From positions 1 through 19,341 of the forward strand of contig CACZRK010000305.1 of assembly GCA_902783515.1 (NCBI GenBank): a stretch of DNA of 19,341 nucleotides, given 5' to 3'. Positions 7,754 through 16,500 of this stretch are shown piece by piece (positions within the stretch are counted from its first letter, which is position 1; each line of letters opens with the position of its first letter). This DNA is from an uncultured Coriobacteriaceae bacterium (GTDB taxonomy: Bacteria; Actinomycetota; Coriobacteriia; Coriobacteriales; UMGS124). The notes under the pieces are model-generated. The model saw only the letters and a program-made list of their open reading frames with translations, had not been told where the DNA came from and did no database searches. A program made the translations under genes and the position numbers.

Positions 7754-8039
7754 TACTTTTCGGTGCCCTTTTCCTCGGTCACCTCCCGCCACATCCGCTC
7801 GCGCAGATGCTCCCGACGCCATCGAAAGAAGACGCAGGCGACCTTCAGGAGGAAGCTCGCCCTCGTGGCGAGCGCCGCTCGGGCGCTCAGGACTCGATTG
7901 TGCTCGCAGAATGAGACGTACAGGGCGGCAGGAGTCTCAAGTCTGGCCACTGCCGCCCTGATGCCGAGCCCCAGGAGCGTTGCCGTAGGTCGCGTCGTTG
8001 TCGAGCTACGGTCCACGTTGATTTCGCCTGCGCCTGCCC
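7754..8039. other. Stretch downstream of the flavoprotein gene, no gene called
   Basis: The gap behind the leftward flavoprotein gene. A leftward 118-codon frame (8016-7660) has some plausible-looking sequence (FFRWRREHLRERMWREV, then TEEKGTEKYYGRERK) but no ribosome site or recognisable domain, and it runs through the perfect hairpin at 7726. I leave it uncalled. It may be part of the same decayed region as the remnants to its left. Confidence 0.35.
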
Positions 8040-10061
8040 CTACTTGAATTTCGGCGCGCCGGAGACCTCGAACTCCTGGCTACCGTCAGGGGTGCTCTGT
8101 ACGACCTCCATGCCGGCCTGTTCCATGCAGGACGCGACGGCCTTGAACAGTGCGTTGCTCGTGCTCGTGGCGCCCGAGTACGTGTCGATATTGATGCCGT
8201 TCGCCTCGACGATTCGCTCAGGCAGCGCGGCGAGGGCCTTCGTGCCGAAGCCCGGCGTCTCCATGGCGCGTGCGATCTTGACGTCCTTGATGACCTTGTC
8301 CTCGATCGTGCAGACGACCACGAGCCTGCCGCCGATGCCTGTCGCGACGCCCTCGTACTCGTTTGTCCCGAGCACGGGTTCCTCGTCAGGTGCGGCTGGG
8401 AAGCTAACGGGCGTTCCGCTGACGTGCGTGCCGGTCACGGCATCGTCCGGCACCTGCGCGACCTGCTCGCCGGCGATGCGGCCGTACATGACGCACTCAC
8501 CGATGTTGCAGCCGCCGTTGTAGATATCGGGCCACATCGCGCCGAACTCGCCCGCGCTATACAGGTGCGGGATGGGCTCACCGTCAAGGCCAATGACCTG
8601 TGCCTTTTCGTTGCGCTCAGCACCACCCTGCGTGTTGAACATCATGAGATCGAGCTTTATGGCGTAGAAAGGCGGGGTCGAGAGCGGCGCGAACGTCTTG
8701 GGGTCGCGTCCGAAGCGCTCGTCGACGCCCGCCTCGACCGCAGCGTTCCATCCGTCCACCGTCGTCTTCAGGCGGTCGACGTAGGGTCCCATGTCCTTCG
8801 TGTAGTTGGGTAGCCGCGCGAAGTCCGGCATGTCGTCGTAGATCTTCTCGGCGAGTTCCTCGATCGTGTCCGCCGAGATGAAGTAGCCCTTCTCGATCTC
8901 CTCCACGTTGCCCTCGCTGAACTGCGGGACCAGTCTGTTTTTGGCGAGCCAGTCCGCGTCCATGAGCGCGTAGGCGGGGACGACGGCTGGCTGCTGCTCG
9001 TAGTGGCCACCGTAGGAGATGTGGCCGTGGCGGTTCTTGACGGCCTCGTTCACGAAGCGCGTGCCGTCGGGACCGACATAGATCACGCCGGTCGGCTTGC
9101 CGAGGTTTGTGTAGCCGTGCTCGTTGTCAGGGGTCTTCAGGCCCCAGATCGGCCCGGCGATGTTGGCCATGTGCCACAGGTTTGCGCCGACCTCCTGCGC
9201 CATGCGCACGCCGTCGCCGGTGTTGAATGCCGCGCCGAACGGGATGGACACGGGCATCAGCACGTGGTCGCTCAGAAGTTCCTTGCTGTTCTCGTAGCCG
9301 CCCGTGGTGAGGACGACGCCGTTGATGGCGCGCACGTGGTACTCGGCGCCCTCGTGCTCGACGGTGACACCGTGGACGACCTTGGTCTGCGGGTCCTGGA
9401 CGAGATGTGTGGCCGGGCACTCGTACCAGACGTCGATCATGTCGGCGCGATCGGCGACGTTGTCCTGCACGAGGTTGTAGTGCGAGGCGTCAAAGGCGCC
9501 CTTTGAGACATAGATATACTTGCAAGGGCCGTTGTCCTTGTCATCGCCTGTGCCGCCGGGCAGCTCCTTGTACTCGCCGGCGGAGACCATCGTGTGGCCG
9601 TCATCAGGATTGAAGCCAAGCTCGGACTGCAGCATCGTCTCGGCGGTCGCGGCCTTGTCAACGTAGGCCTGGATCATCGCATCGGACGGCTTGTCGTAGT
9701 AACCGCGGATGGACTGGAAGTACTCCACGAGTTGCTGGGGGTCGTCGCGCGGGACGGTGAAGCCCTGGCCGGCGTAGCGGGAGCTTCCACCCTCGAGTCC
9801 CTTGGGCGCCTTCTCTATGAGCAGGACACGCGCGCCGTTGTCGGCTGCGGTGATGGCGGCGTACCCGCCGGCGAAACCGTAACCCACGACGATCACGTCG
9901 TACTCGGCGTCCCAGGTGACGGCATCCACGAAGTCGCTCGTTGCCGCCTCGGCCGCACGCGCGACGCCTGCCGACGTCGAAACGGCGATGCCCGCCGCGC
10001 CAGCCGCGACGGCACTGGCGACGAGACCCCTGCGCGTGATGCAGGACTTGTCCTTGACCAT
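8040..10061 (-). CDS. Tat-exported FAD-dependent reductase with C-terminal FMN-binding domain
   Basis: 673 residues; the ATG at 10061 follows GAAGGGGGAA. A Tat leader (ITRRGLVASAVAAGAAG, arginines 10-11) leads into an FAD Rossmann motif at about 54-84 (DVIVVGYGFAGGYAA, then VLLIEKA). The body is that of fumarate reductase/ketosteroid-dehydrogenase-like flavoproteins, with the late FAD motif SAGEFGAMWPDIYNGG at about 502-517 and GECVMYGRIAGE. Residues about 568-652 form an FMN_bind domain ending in DTYSGATSTS; the threonine of SGAT (T632) is the expected site for covalent FMN added by ApbE. Fumarate reductases carry a catalytic arginine in the corresponding NRLGG motif; here it reads IYNGG, so fumarate is probably not the substrate. 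This type serves as an extracytoplasmic reductase of diverse small organic acceptors in Eggerthella relatives. The LuxR gene diverging from it is the likely regulator. Confidence 0.9.
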   Translation of the reverse strand: MVKDKSCITRRGLVASAVAAGAAGIAVSTSAGVARAAEAATSDFVDAVTWDAEYDVIVVGYGFAGGYAAITAADNGARVLLIEKAPKGLEGGSSRYAGQGFTVPRDDPQQLVEYFQSIRGYYDKPSDAMIQAYVDKAATAETMLQSELGFNPDDGHTMVSAGEYKELPGGTGDDKDNGPCKYIYVSKGAFDASHYNLVQDNVADRADMIDVWYECPATHLVQDPQTKVVHGVTVEHEGAEYHVRAINGVVLTTGGYENSKELLSDHVLMPVSIPFGAAFNTGDGVRMAQEVGANLWHMANIAGPIWGLKTPDNEHGYTNLGKPTGVIYVGPDGTRFVNEAVKNRHGHISYGGHYEQQPAVVPAYALMDADWLAKNRLVPQFSEGNVEEIEKGYFISADTIEELAEKIYDDMPDFARLPNYTKDMGPYVDRLKTTVDGWNAAVEAGVDERFGRDPKTFAPLSTPPFYAIKLDLMMFNTQGGAERNEKAQVIGLDGEPIPHLYSAGEFGAMWPDIYNGGCNIGECVMYGRIAGEQVAQVPDDAVTGTHVSGTPVSFPAAPDEEPVLGTNEYEGVATGIGGRLVVVCTIEDKVIKDVKIARAMETPGFGTKALAALPERIVEANGINIDTYSGATSTSNALFKAVASCMEQAGMEVVQSTPDGSQEFEVSGAPKFK

Positions 10062-10211
10062 GGTTCCCCCTTCTCGAGTCGGCCGGCCGCGTCGCGACCG
10101 GCCCCAGCGCCGCTGTCTTCCCAGACGGCAGCACCACCCAAACCTCGGACGCCCAGCTTGCGTGCACGAATTCGAACGGCATCCGTCCGCGGAGTGGTCC
10201 GCGACGATGCC

Positions 10212-10237
10212 GCGATCGACGCGCCGGGCGATCGACG
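10212..10237. repeat. Direct repeat GCGATCGACG, possible operator
   Basis: GCGATCGACG occurs at 10212-10221 and 10228-10237, a period of 16 bases. Each copy contains the palindrome CGATCG. The second copy overlaps the proposed -35 box of the luxR-type gene. A regulator bound here could control that gene and the divergent flavoprotein gene. Confidence 0.35.
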
Positions 10238-10259
10238 ACGGGGCTCATTCTCGTATACT
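10232..10259 (+). promoter_or_regulatory. Candidate promoter for the LuxR-family gene
   Basis: TCGACG (10232-10237) and TATACT (10254-10259) are separated by 16 bases. The -10 box matches five of six consensus bases and the -35 four of six. Transcription would start near 10266, giving a leader of about 130 bases that includes the palindrome CCATATATGG at 10278-10287. No equally good promoter was found for the opposite gene. Confidence 0.35.
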
Positions 10260-10394
10260 GGCAGGACCGCGATGACGCCATATATGGGGGCGGACTTCGC
10301 GCCGACGAGGGACGCTGCGGTCATGAAACAGGGGGTTGACACTTCCGAGCTGCGGGAGCGTCGAGTCGCGTGTCGTGTCATGGGGAGGTGTGCG

Positions 10395-12083
10395 ATGCGA
10401 GGGGTGCGCCAGGCGCGCGCAAGACGCGCGTCGATGGTCCGCGAGGTAGCGGAGCCGGTCCTTTCGCTCGCTGGTCTGAGCCTGCTCTGGCTTCACCTCA
10501 GGTACCAGGGTTTCCTGCTCACGCTCTTTCCAGAGGGAACGACGATCCGTCTCATCGGTCGAGACCTGCCCGGGCACTGCGTGTTCGTCGTCGCGCTCTG
10601 CGCGCTCGCGTTGCTGGCGCTCACGCGCTGGCGAGACGTCCTGGATACGCTTCGGCAGCATCCGGTGATCGTGCCCCTGACGGCGGTTGTCGCGTCTGCG
10701 GCAGCGACGTGCGGGCAGTTGGGCGTACTGGGAAGTGACGTCGGACGTCTTGTCGTCGCGCTTGCGCTTGCGTTGGCATTCATCGTCTGCTTTCTCGCGT
10801 GGGCGGGATACCTTGCCGTGGGGTTTGATGTGCGCAAGCTCGTCATCCTTTTGCTTGCGTACCCCTGCTCAGTGGTGGCGATGTATGCGCCCTTCGCACT
10901 GCGGGGCGTGCCGTCGGCCGCGCTCGCCTCGTGCATGACGGCGGGTACCGGGATTTGCTGGTACGCGCTGACACTGCTGGGAGCTCGCGACGAGAGCAGG
11001 GCATGCATGCGAGATGCGCGACGTGAGGTGGCCGATGACGACGGGGCCGACGGGGTTGTCGCGGTGACAGGCGCTGCCGGGCGACGATCGTCCTCCTACC
11101 CAGCGATATCCTGGCTCGACTTCATCGACCCGCTCGTCGGTGCAACAGCGGCGTTCATCCTCGCTGGTGCAGGCATCCGCGGAGTGATCGATCGCGGCAT
11201 CTCGCCAAGTCCCCCTGAGCGTTTGCTGATAATACTCGCGATGAGCATGCTCACGCTTGTCGTCGTGCTCGTCGCTCATGTCGCTCTTGACGCGCGTAGT
11301 CGTGTGGGGGTCGGCGCGCGTAGGCGGCTCGGAGACCGTTCTGAAGTCGATGCTTGCGGGGCTGGCCGGGGCGACGCGAACGGAGGAATTGAGCGCGCGG
11401 GCGACAGATGGTTTCGAGAGACGATGCTTCTGTGCTGGACGATCCTCGCGTTCGTCTGGTTTATGGGGACGCTCATGTACCTGTGCGGCGTTCGACCGGT
11501 AACGGGTGCCTACCTCGCCACGACGGCATGCTCGCTGATGATGGTCTTCTACTACGCGCTGCTCGCGGAAATGTGCCTGCGGCGGTCAGTGAACTACGTC
11601 CCAATTTTTCTCATGTACGGCGTTCTGTTCTGGGGTCTGTGCTTCTTCACGAGCTACGTGGTGGTGCCGGTCGTGATGGACGTGCCCTTGATGGCGCTGC
11701 CTGCGACGGGGCCCGGCGGTATGCTCGTGTTTCTGCTCACGCTGCTCGTCGTCGCGCTTGGTGTGGCCGCGCTCGCCATTTCCATGCTCGCGCGAGAGGA
11801 CGAGCGCGCCCTACGTCGGGATTCGGGGACGTGGGGCGCGCAGGGGTCTCTTGCGATCGACGGCAGATCGCACGGCGCGACGCTCGTGGGATGGTTCGGG
11901 CTTACCGTTCGCGAGGCTCAGGTCGCGTGTCTCTATGCGAGCGGGTATAGCCTCGGGCGGGTCGCCGAGACCCTGGGGATCTCAAAGACGACGGCGCAGG
12001 GATACATCAAGAGCGCGTACCGCAAGCTCGGCGTGCACGACAAGAACGCCCTCGTGGACGCCGTGGCCTCGCGGCTTGGGTAG
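10395..12083 (+). CDS. Membrane-bound LuxR-family transcriptional regulator
   Basis: 562 residues from the ATG at 10395, chosen because GGGGAGG lies six bases upstream; the frame is open far upstream but those codons lie inside the opposite gene. The protein has about twelve hydrophobic segments: six in the first 190 residues, a polar loop, two around 236-293, a second loop, and four from about 343 to 455. The final 60 residues are a LuxR helix-turn-helix: LTVREAQVACLYASGYSLGR, then VAETLGISKTTAQGYIKSAY and RKLGVHDKNALVDAV. Twelve-TM LuxR proteins are a hallmark of Coriobacteriia and usually sit beside extracytoplasmic reductase genes, as here. The membrane part probably senses a substrate or redox state, with the DNA-binding domain held at the inner face of the membrane. 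Confidence 0.9.
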   Translation: MRGVRQARARRASMVREVAEPVLSLAGLSLLWLHLRYQGFLLTLFPEGTTIRLIGRDLPGHCVFVVALCALALLALTRWRDVLDTLRQHPVIVPLTAVVASAAATCGQLGVLGSDVGRLVVALALALAFIVCFLAWAGYLAVGFDVRKLVILLLAYPCSVVAMYAPFALRGVPSAALASCMTAGTGICWYALTLLGARDESRACMRDARREVADDDGADGVVAVTGAAGRRSSSYPAISWLDFIDPLVGATAAFILAGAGIRGVIDRGISPSPPERLLIILAMSMLTLVVVLVAHVALDARSRVGVGARRRLGDRSEVDACGAGRGDANGGIERAGDRWFRETMLLCWTILAFVWFMGTLMYLCGVRPVTGAYLATTACSLMMVFYYALLAEMCLRRSVNYVPIFLMYGVLFWGLCFFTSYVVVPVVMDVPLMALPATGPGGMLVFLLTLLVVALGVAALAISMLAREDERALRRDSGTWGAQGSLAIDGRSHGATLVGWFGLTVREAQVACLYASGYSLGRVAETLGISKTTAQGYIKSAYRKLGVHDKNALVDAVASRLG

Positions 12084-12087
12084 CGCG

Positions 12088-12147
12088 GTGCGCCTTGAGG
12101 CCGGGCGCACGAAGCGCTGGGTCGCGTGAGGCGGCGCTCATTTTTTT
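12088..12147 (+). terminator. Possible terminator after the LuxR-family gene
   Basis: GTGCGCC (12088-12094) pairs with GGCGCAC (12104-12110), seven base pairs. A weaker AGCGC/GCGCT pair (12113-12117 with 12134-12138) is followed after two bases by a run of seven T (12141-12147). The T-run directly after a hairpin fits intrinsic termination, although the second stem is short. Confidence 0.4.
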
Positions 12148-12271
12148 CAGATCAAATTCATGCTATGTATGGAGGAGTACTCGTACAATTGGGCTTGTGT
12201 CGTCGGACGCGCGCGTCGCGGGAGGTATGACGGACGGTAACGGCAATTGGATGTGCGAAGGGGCTGCCGCC

Positions 12272-12736
12272 ATGCGAGGGAGATCGCGAGCGGGAGACGA
12301 ACCTACATATTCGGCGCGTGAGCTGAAGAGGCTCAGACGCTCAGAGCTGCTGGAGATCATGCTCGTCCAGAGCAGGGAGATCGACCGGCTCCGCGGCGAG
12401 CTTGCCGCGCGAGAGGCCGAGCTTGCCGAGAGGGATCGGCAGCTCGCTGACAGGTCGATCGCCATCAGCAAGGCGGGCTCGATAGCGGAGGCGTCGCTGC
12501 GACTCTCCGGCGTGTTCCAGGACGCGCAGCGCGCGGCGGACCTGTACCTCGCGAACGTGCGCGCCATGCAGGGACAGGCGTCAGCGGGGCAGACGGACGT
12601 GACAGGCGCCTCATCTGGGCGCGCGGCCGACGATCGGACGGCCGATGCTGAGAGGGACGGGCATGAGGCGCCGGATGGCGAGCTCGTCTCCGACGACGGG
12701 CCGACTGCGCCGGATGCCTACGTACCCAAGCACTGA
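12272..12736 (+). CDS. Coiled-coil protein of the pilus locus
   Basis: 154 residues from the ATG at 12272, which has GAAGGGG eight bases upstream. Earlier in-frame ATGs at 12227 and 12251 lack a well-spaced site. A charged helix covers about 17-65 (ARELKRLRRSELLEIM, then EIDRLRGELAAREAELAERD) with heptad-like leucines, so a coiled coil is likely. It continues into SGVFQDAQRAADLYLANVRA, a second amphipathic helix, and then an acidic, disordered tail. There is no signal peptide or membrane helix, so it is cytoplasmic. Similar short proteins accompany signal peptidase and pilin genes in related bacteria, from memory, but I know of no proven function; a scaffold for pilus assembly or secretion is a guess. 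It is the first gene of the rightward locus. Confidence 0.7.
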   Translation: MRGRSRAGDEPTYSARELKRLRRSELLEIMLVQSREIDRLRGELAAREAELAERDRQLADRSIAISKAGSIAEASLRLSGVFQDAQRAADLYLANVRAMQGQASAGQTDVTGASSGRAADDRTADAERDGHEAPDGELVSDDGPTAPDAYVPKH

Positions 12737-12879
12737 TGCGGGTTACCGGACGTCGGCCGGGCATCTTGGCGAGCGGCGCAAACGGCGCCGTCAGCGGTGC
12801 AGCCGACACGAGAAGGGGAGCGAGACGGCGATGGTGCGCCGTTGAGGCGAACGGGACGATGGGGAGGGGTGATCGGGCG

Positions 12880-13521
12880 ATGATGGCAACGGAGCGACAG
12901 ACGTCGAGCCGCGGGACGGCATGTCAGAACCTGCCCGGTCTCGCCATGGCGGCCCCGGCGCTCCCGAGCACGGATGACATCCGCGACGAGCTCTCGCGCG
13001 AGCGCTATCGCTCACGCTTCCTCGGCACCTTCTGGAACACGGTCTTCGTGCTGGTCGTCGTCGCGGCGGCGGCGGTCCTGGTCGCCGTGCTGCTGCTGCC
13101 GGTGCTGCAGATCTACGGCACGTCGATGAGCGGCACGCTCGACGCCGGCGACGTCGTGGTCTCGGTCAAGACGAACGACCTTGAGGCCGGCGACGTCGTG
13201 GCCTTCTACTACAACAACAACATCCTCGTGAAGCGCGTCATCGCCCACGCGGGGCAGTGGGTGGACATCGACGGCGACGGCAACGTCTACGTGGACGGCC
13301 GCGAGCTCGAAGAGCCCTATGTGTCCGAGAAGGCGCTCGGCGAGACGAACATCACGCTTCCCTACCAGGTCCCCGACGGCCGCATTTTCGTCATGGGTGA
13401 CAACCGCGCGGTCTCGATCGACTCGCGCAACACCTCGGTCGGCTGCGTTGCATCGGAGCAGCTGGTCGGCAAGATCGTCTTTCGCGTCTGGCCGCTCACC
13501 GAGCTCGGGGTGGTGAGGTAG
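12880..13521 (+). CDS. lepB: Signal peptidase I (pilus-associated)
   Basis: 213 residues from the ATG at 12880, which has GGGGAGGGG ten bases upstream. The frame is also open from an ATG at 12736 that overlaps the previous stop (TGATG), but the extra 48 residues look non-coding and that start has no ribosome site. One membrane helix (about 53-76) anchors the enzyme with its active site outside. The catalytic serine is S82 in YGTSMSGTLDAGD, the general-base lysine is K118 in ILVKRVIAHAG, and the late box is VMGDNRAVSIDSRN. The usual SM.PT is SMSGT here, a known type of variation in pilus-linked peptidases. The stop is followed at once by the adhesin's ATG. It probably processes the pilin precursors or helps assemble them alongside a sortase not in this window. 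Confidence 0.9.
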   Translation: MMATERQTSSRGTACQNLPGLAMAAPALPSTDDIRDELSRERYRSRFLGTFWNTVFVLVVVAAAAVLVAVLLLPVLQIYGTSMSGTLDAGDVVVSVKTNDLEAGDVVAFYYNNNILVKRVIAHAGQWVDIDGDGNVYVDGRELEEPYVSEKALGETNITLPYQVPDGRIFVMGDNRAVSIDSRNTSVGCVASEQLVGKIVFRVWPLTELGVVR

Positions 13522-16500
13522 ATGGAGATCATCGCCCAGATGGTACAGGCCTTCGCGCGCCTGCGCGTCCGGCTCTCACGTCACCATCGCGCCCTGCTCG
13601 TGATGGCCGCGGTCGTCGTGTTCGTCACGACGTACGCGCTCATGCTGCCCGCCGTCACGCTGGACGAGGGCACGGCCGACGAGACCCCAGGCATCTCGGT
13701 CGCGACGGCCGAGCTGACCGGCGACGCGGGGCTGGCGGGCACGGACGCCGAGGCGACGGGCGCCGAGGACGCGGTTGGTCCGAATGACGTCGATGCGATC
13801 GAGAATCCCGCGGGAGTCGACGAGGCACCCGCCGCGGATCCCGCCGCGGGCGTGGGCGAAGAGACGCCCGAAACCTCAGCTGCAGCCTCACCCTCGGGCT
13901 CAGATCAAGCCTTAATCTCAGCGTCAACCTCACCTTCACTCACGGCCGCAGAGTCCGGGGAGGCGCCCGCGGCCGATGTTGCCGACCAGCGCGCGGGCGG
14001 CGAGGCGGCACCGTCACAGGTGACCGTCGCGCCCGCCGCGCCCGCCGTGCCGACCGCGACCGTGGACGGCGTCACCTACACGCTCTCCTTGGACCAGGCG
14101 ACTGGCACCGCCGCGATCGTGGACATGACCGACGCGGCTGCGCCCGAGGCGACGGTTCGCATCCCCGCCGCCGTCACGTACGAGGGCGTCAGCTATGCGA
14201 TCGTCTCGTTCGCCTGGGGTCAGGCGAGCGTGGACGAGCACGGCAACCCTCTCGGCGCCGCCGGCACGTGGGTGCCGGCGGACCAGCGCCCCAACGTGGC
14301 GGAGATCGTGCTGCCCGACACGCTGCGCGACCTTCTTGACGTGAACTTCGCGCGCTTCCCGCACCTGCGCTCCGTGACGATCCCGTCGCGCGTGACGGCG
14401 ATCCCCGCGGGCACGTTCACGGGATGCGCCTCGCTGACGCGCGTTCTTGACGAGGGGTCGCGCGACGACGTCGCCGTGGACGCGGCCGCCTTCGTCGGGA
14501 CCGGGCTGCTCGACGAGGCCGGCGTCGTGCGCACCGCGCTGGGGACTGCGTACGAGGACGGCCGCGTGATCTTCGCGACGGGCACGCCGACCGAGGTCGA
14601 GCTTGCTGCCGACGCAGCCGCTTCAGACGACGGGGCCGTCGGTACGGGCGACTCTGCCGCCGCCGACGCTCGCACGACCGGGCAGAGCGCCGCCGGGACG
14701 CTCGTCGCCGAGGACGACGCCTATCGGGTGACCGTCTCCTTCGGCGTCGACGCGCAGGTGCCGGCGGGTGCCACGCTGAGCCTCACGAACCTTGCTGAGG
14801 GGGACGACGCGTATGCGTCCGCGCGCGCGGCCGTGCTTGCCGCGACGGGCGCGTCGGAGGACGAGCTGGGACTCGCGGCGCTTGACGTCAGCATCGTGTC
14901 CCCGGACGGCACGGAGATCGAGCCTGCCGCGCCGGTGGACGTCTCGCTTGAGGTGAAGTCGCTGCCTGAGGCCGTTGAGGACGGCACGCCGCTGGATGTC
15001 CAGCACCTCACGGGGCCGTCGGCGCCCGCGGGCGTCGCCTCCGCAGCGTCCCCTGGCGCCGTCCCCGAGGGCGCGCACGGCGATGCCGCCGGCGCCGCGG
15101 CCGCCATGGCCGGCCAGACGGAGGGCGCGGACGCGACCCCCGTCGTCGAGACGGTCGCCTCCGACGTCACGGTGTCCAACGGCGGCGCCGTCGCCGCGTT
15201 CACCGTGAGCTCGTTCTCCACGTTCACGATCACCTGGAACAAGGGCATCGTCACGCGCGCGACGCTGACGGTGCATCACGTGGACCAGGCGGGGGCCGAG
15301 ATCCAGGCTCCCGACCAGCAGGACGTGACGATCAAGGACGACCTCACGCTTGACCTTGACTCCTACGCGACTGACGCCGTGGCGGGCTACACGTACGCGG
15401 GCGCCCATCTGGACGCACCTGACGGCGCGACGGTCACCACCGTCACCTTCGCAGCGAGCGGCGTGCTTGGCTTCAACTCCGCGGTGACGTTCAGGGACGG
15501 CGCGACGACCGTGCGCGAGCAGAGCGGCACTGTGCTCGGTGACGTGATAACCGCCGACGTCTACCTCGTGTACGCTCGCCAGATGACCTCTGTCTCCGCG
15601 CAGACGCCCGACGGCACGTACACCGTCACGGTCACGTACGGGCCGGAGGCGGGCCTGCCCGCAGGGACGCGGGTGAGCGTATCGACGCTTGATGAGGACG
15701 CCGCGGAGAGCGTCCGCGCGCAGATCGCCTCAGCCCAGGCGGCGCACTATGACGGCTATGACCAGGACGGGCTGCGCATCGTCGGCGCGCCGCTGGACAT
15801 CAGCCTGACGGCCGACGGCGCCGAGGTCGAGCCCGCGGCCGGCTCTTCGGTCCACGTGACGATCAGCGCACAGGTCCTTTCCGAGGACGCGGACTTCCCG
15901 ACGCTGCAGAGTCGCGCTGAGGTCCAGCACGTGACGGACTCCGGCGACGTCCAGACGGTCGCCGACGCGGTCGGCACGGACGGCGGCCGCGTCGCGGTGA
16001 GGACTGACGGCGTGACGGCGGACTTTGACGTCTCAAGCTTCAGCACGTTCACGGTCACGTATTGCTTCATGGGCATACGCCTGGATTCGTTCAATCGCAT
16101 CTATGTGGTGGACGAGAGCGGCGCCTCCATAGGCAGTGACGCCTCCATGAACACGGACGATGACCCGAGCGTTAGCAGCCTTGCGACCAAAGCCAATCCT
16201 GATGCGACCGCCTACACGTTCGTGGCGGCGCGCGTCGGGGAGAGCTTTGCCTCCGCAAGCACGACGCTCTCCTCGACGTCGGGCTACATCGCATACAACT
16301 GGGGCACCTACTGGCTATACAGCGTTGACGGAAAGAGTCCAAAGAGGTTCAGTAGCTCGCAGAACCTCTACCTCGTCTATCGCAAGGTGCCGAAGCGCGT
16401 CACCATCACGTTCAACAAAAATGGCGGCTCCGCGAGCGCGCCGGCGGCGCAGACGGCGCTCGTGGACGCGACCATCACGCTGCCCGACTACACCGGCACG

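Noticed and set aside
7660..8016. Leftward 118-codon frame behind the flavoprotein gene
   Set aside because: No ribosome site or recognisable domain, and it reads through a perfect nine-base-pair hairpin; possible remnant but not supportable as a gene.
10336..10341. Perfect TTGACA -35 box before the LuxR-family gene
   Set aside because: At 16-18 bases downstream there is only GC-rich sequence (CGTCGA), nothing like a -10 box.
9594..10394. Extension of the LuxR-family frame upstream to 9594
   Set aside because: It lies antisense inside the flavoprotein gene and has no features; the ATG at 10395 has a near-ideal ribosome site.
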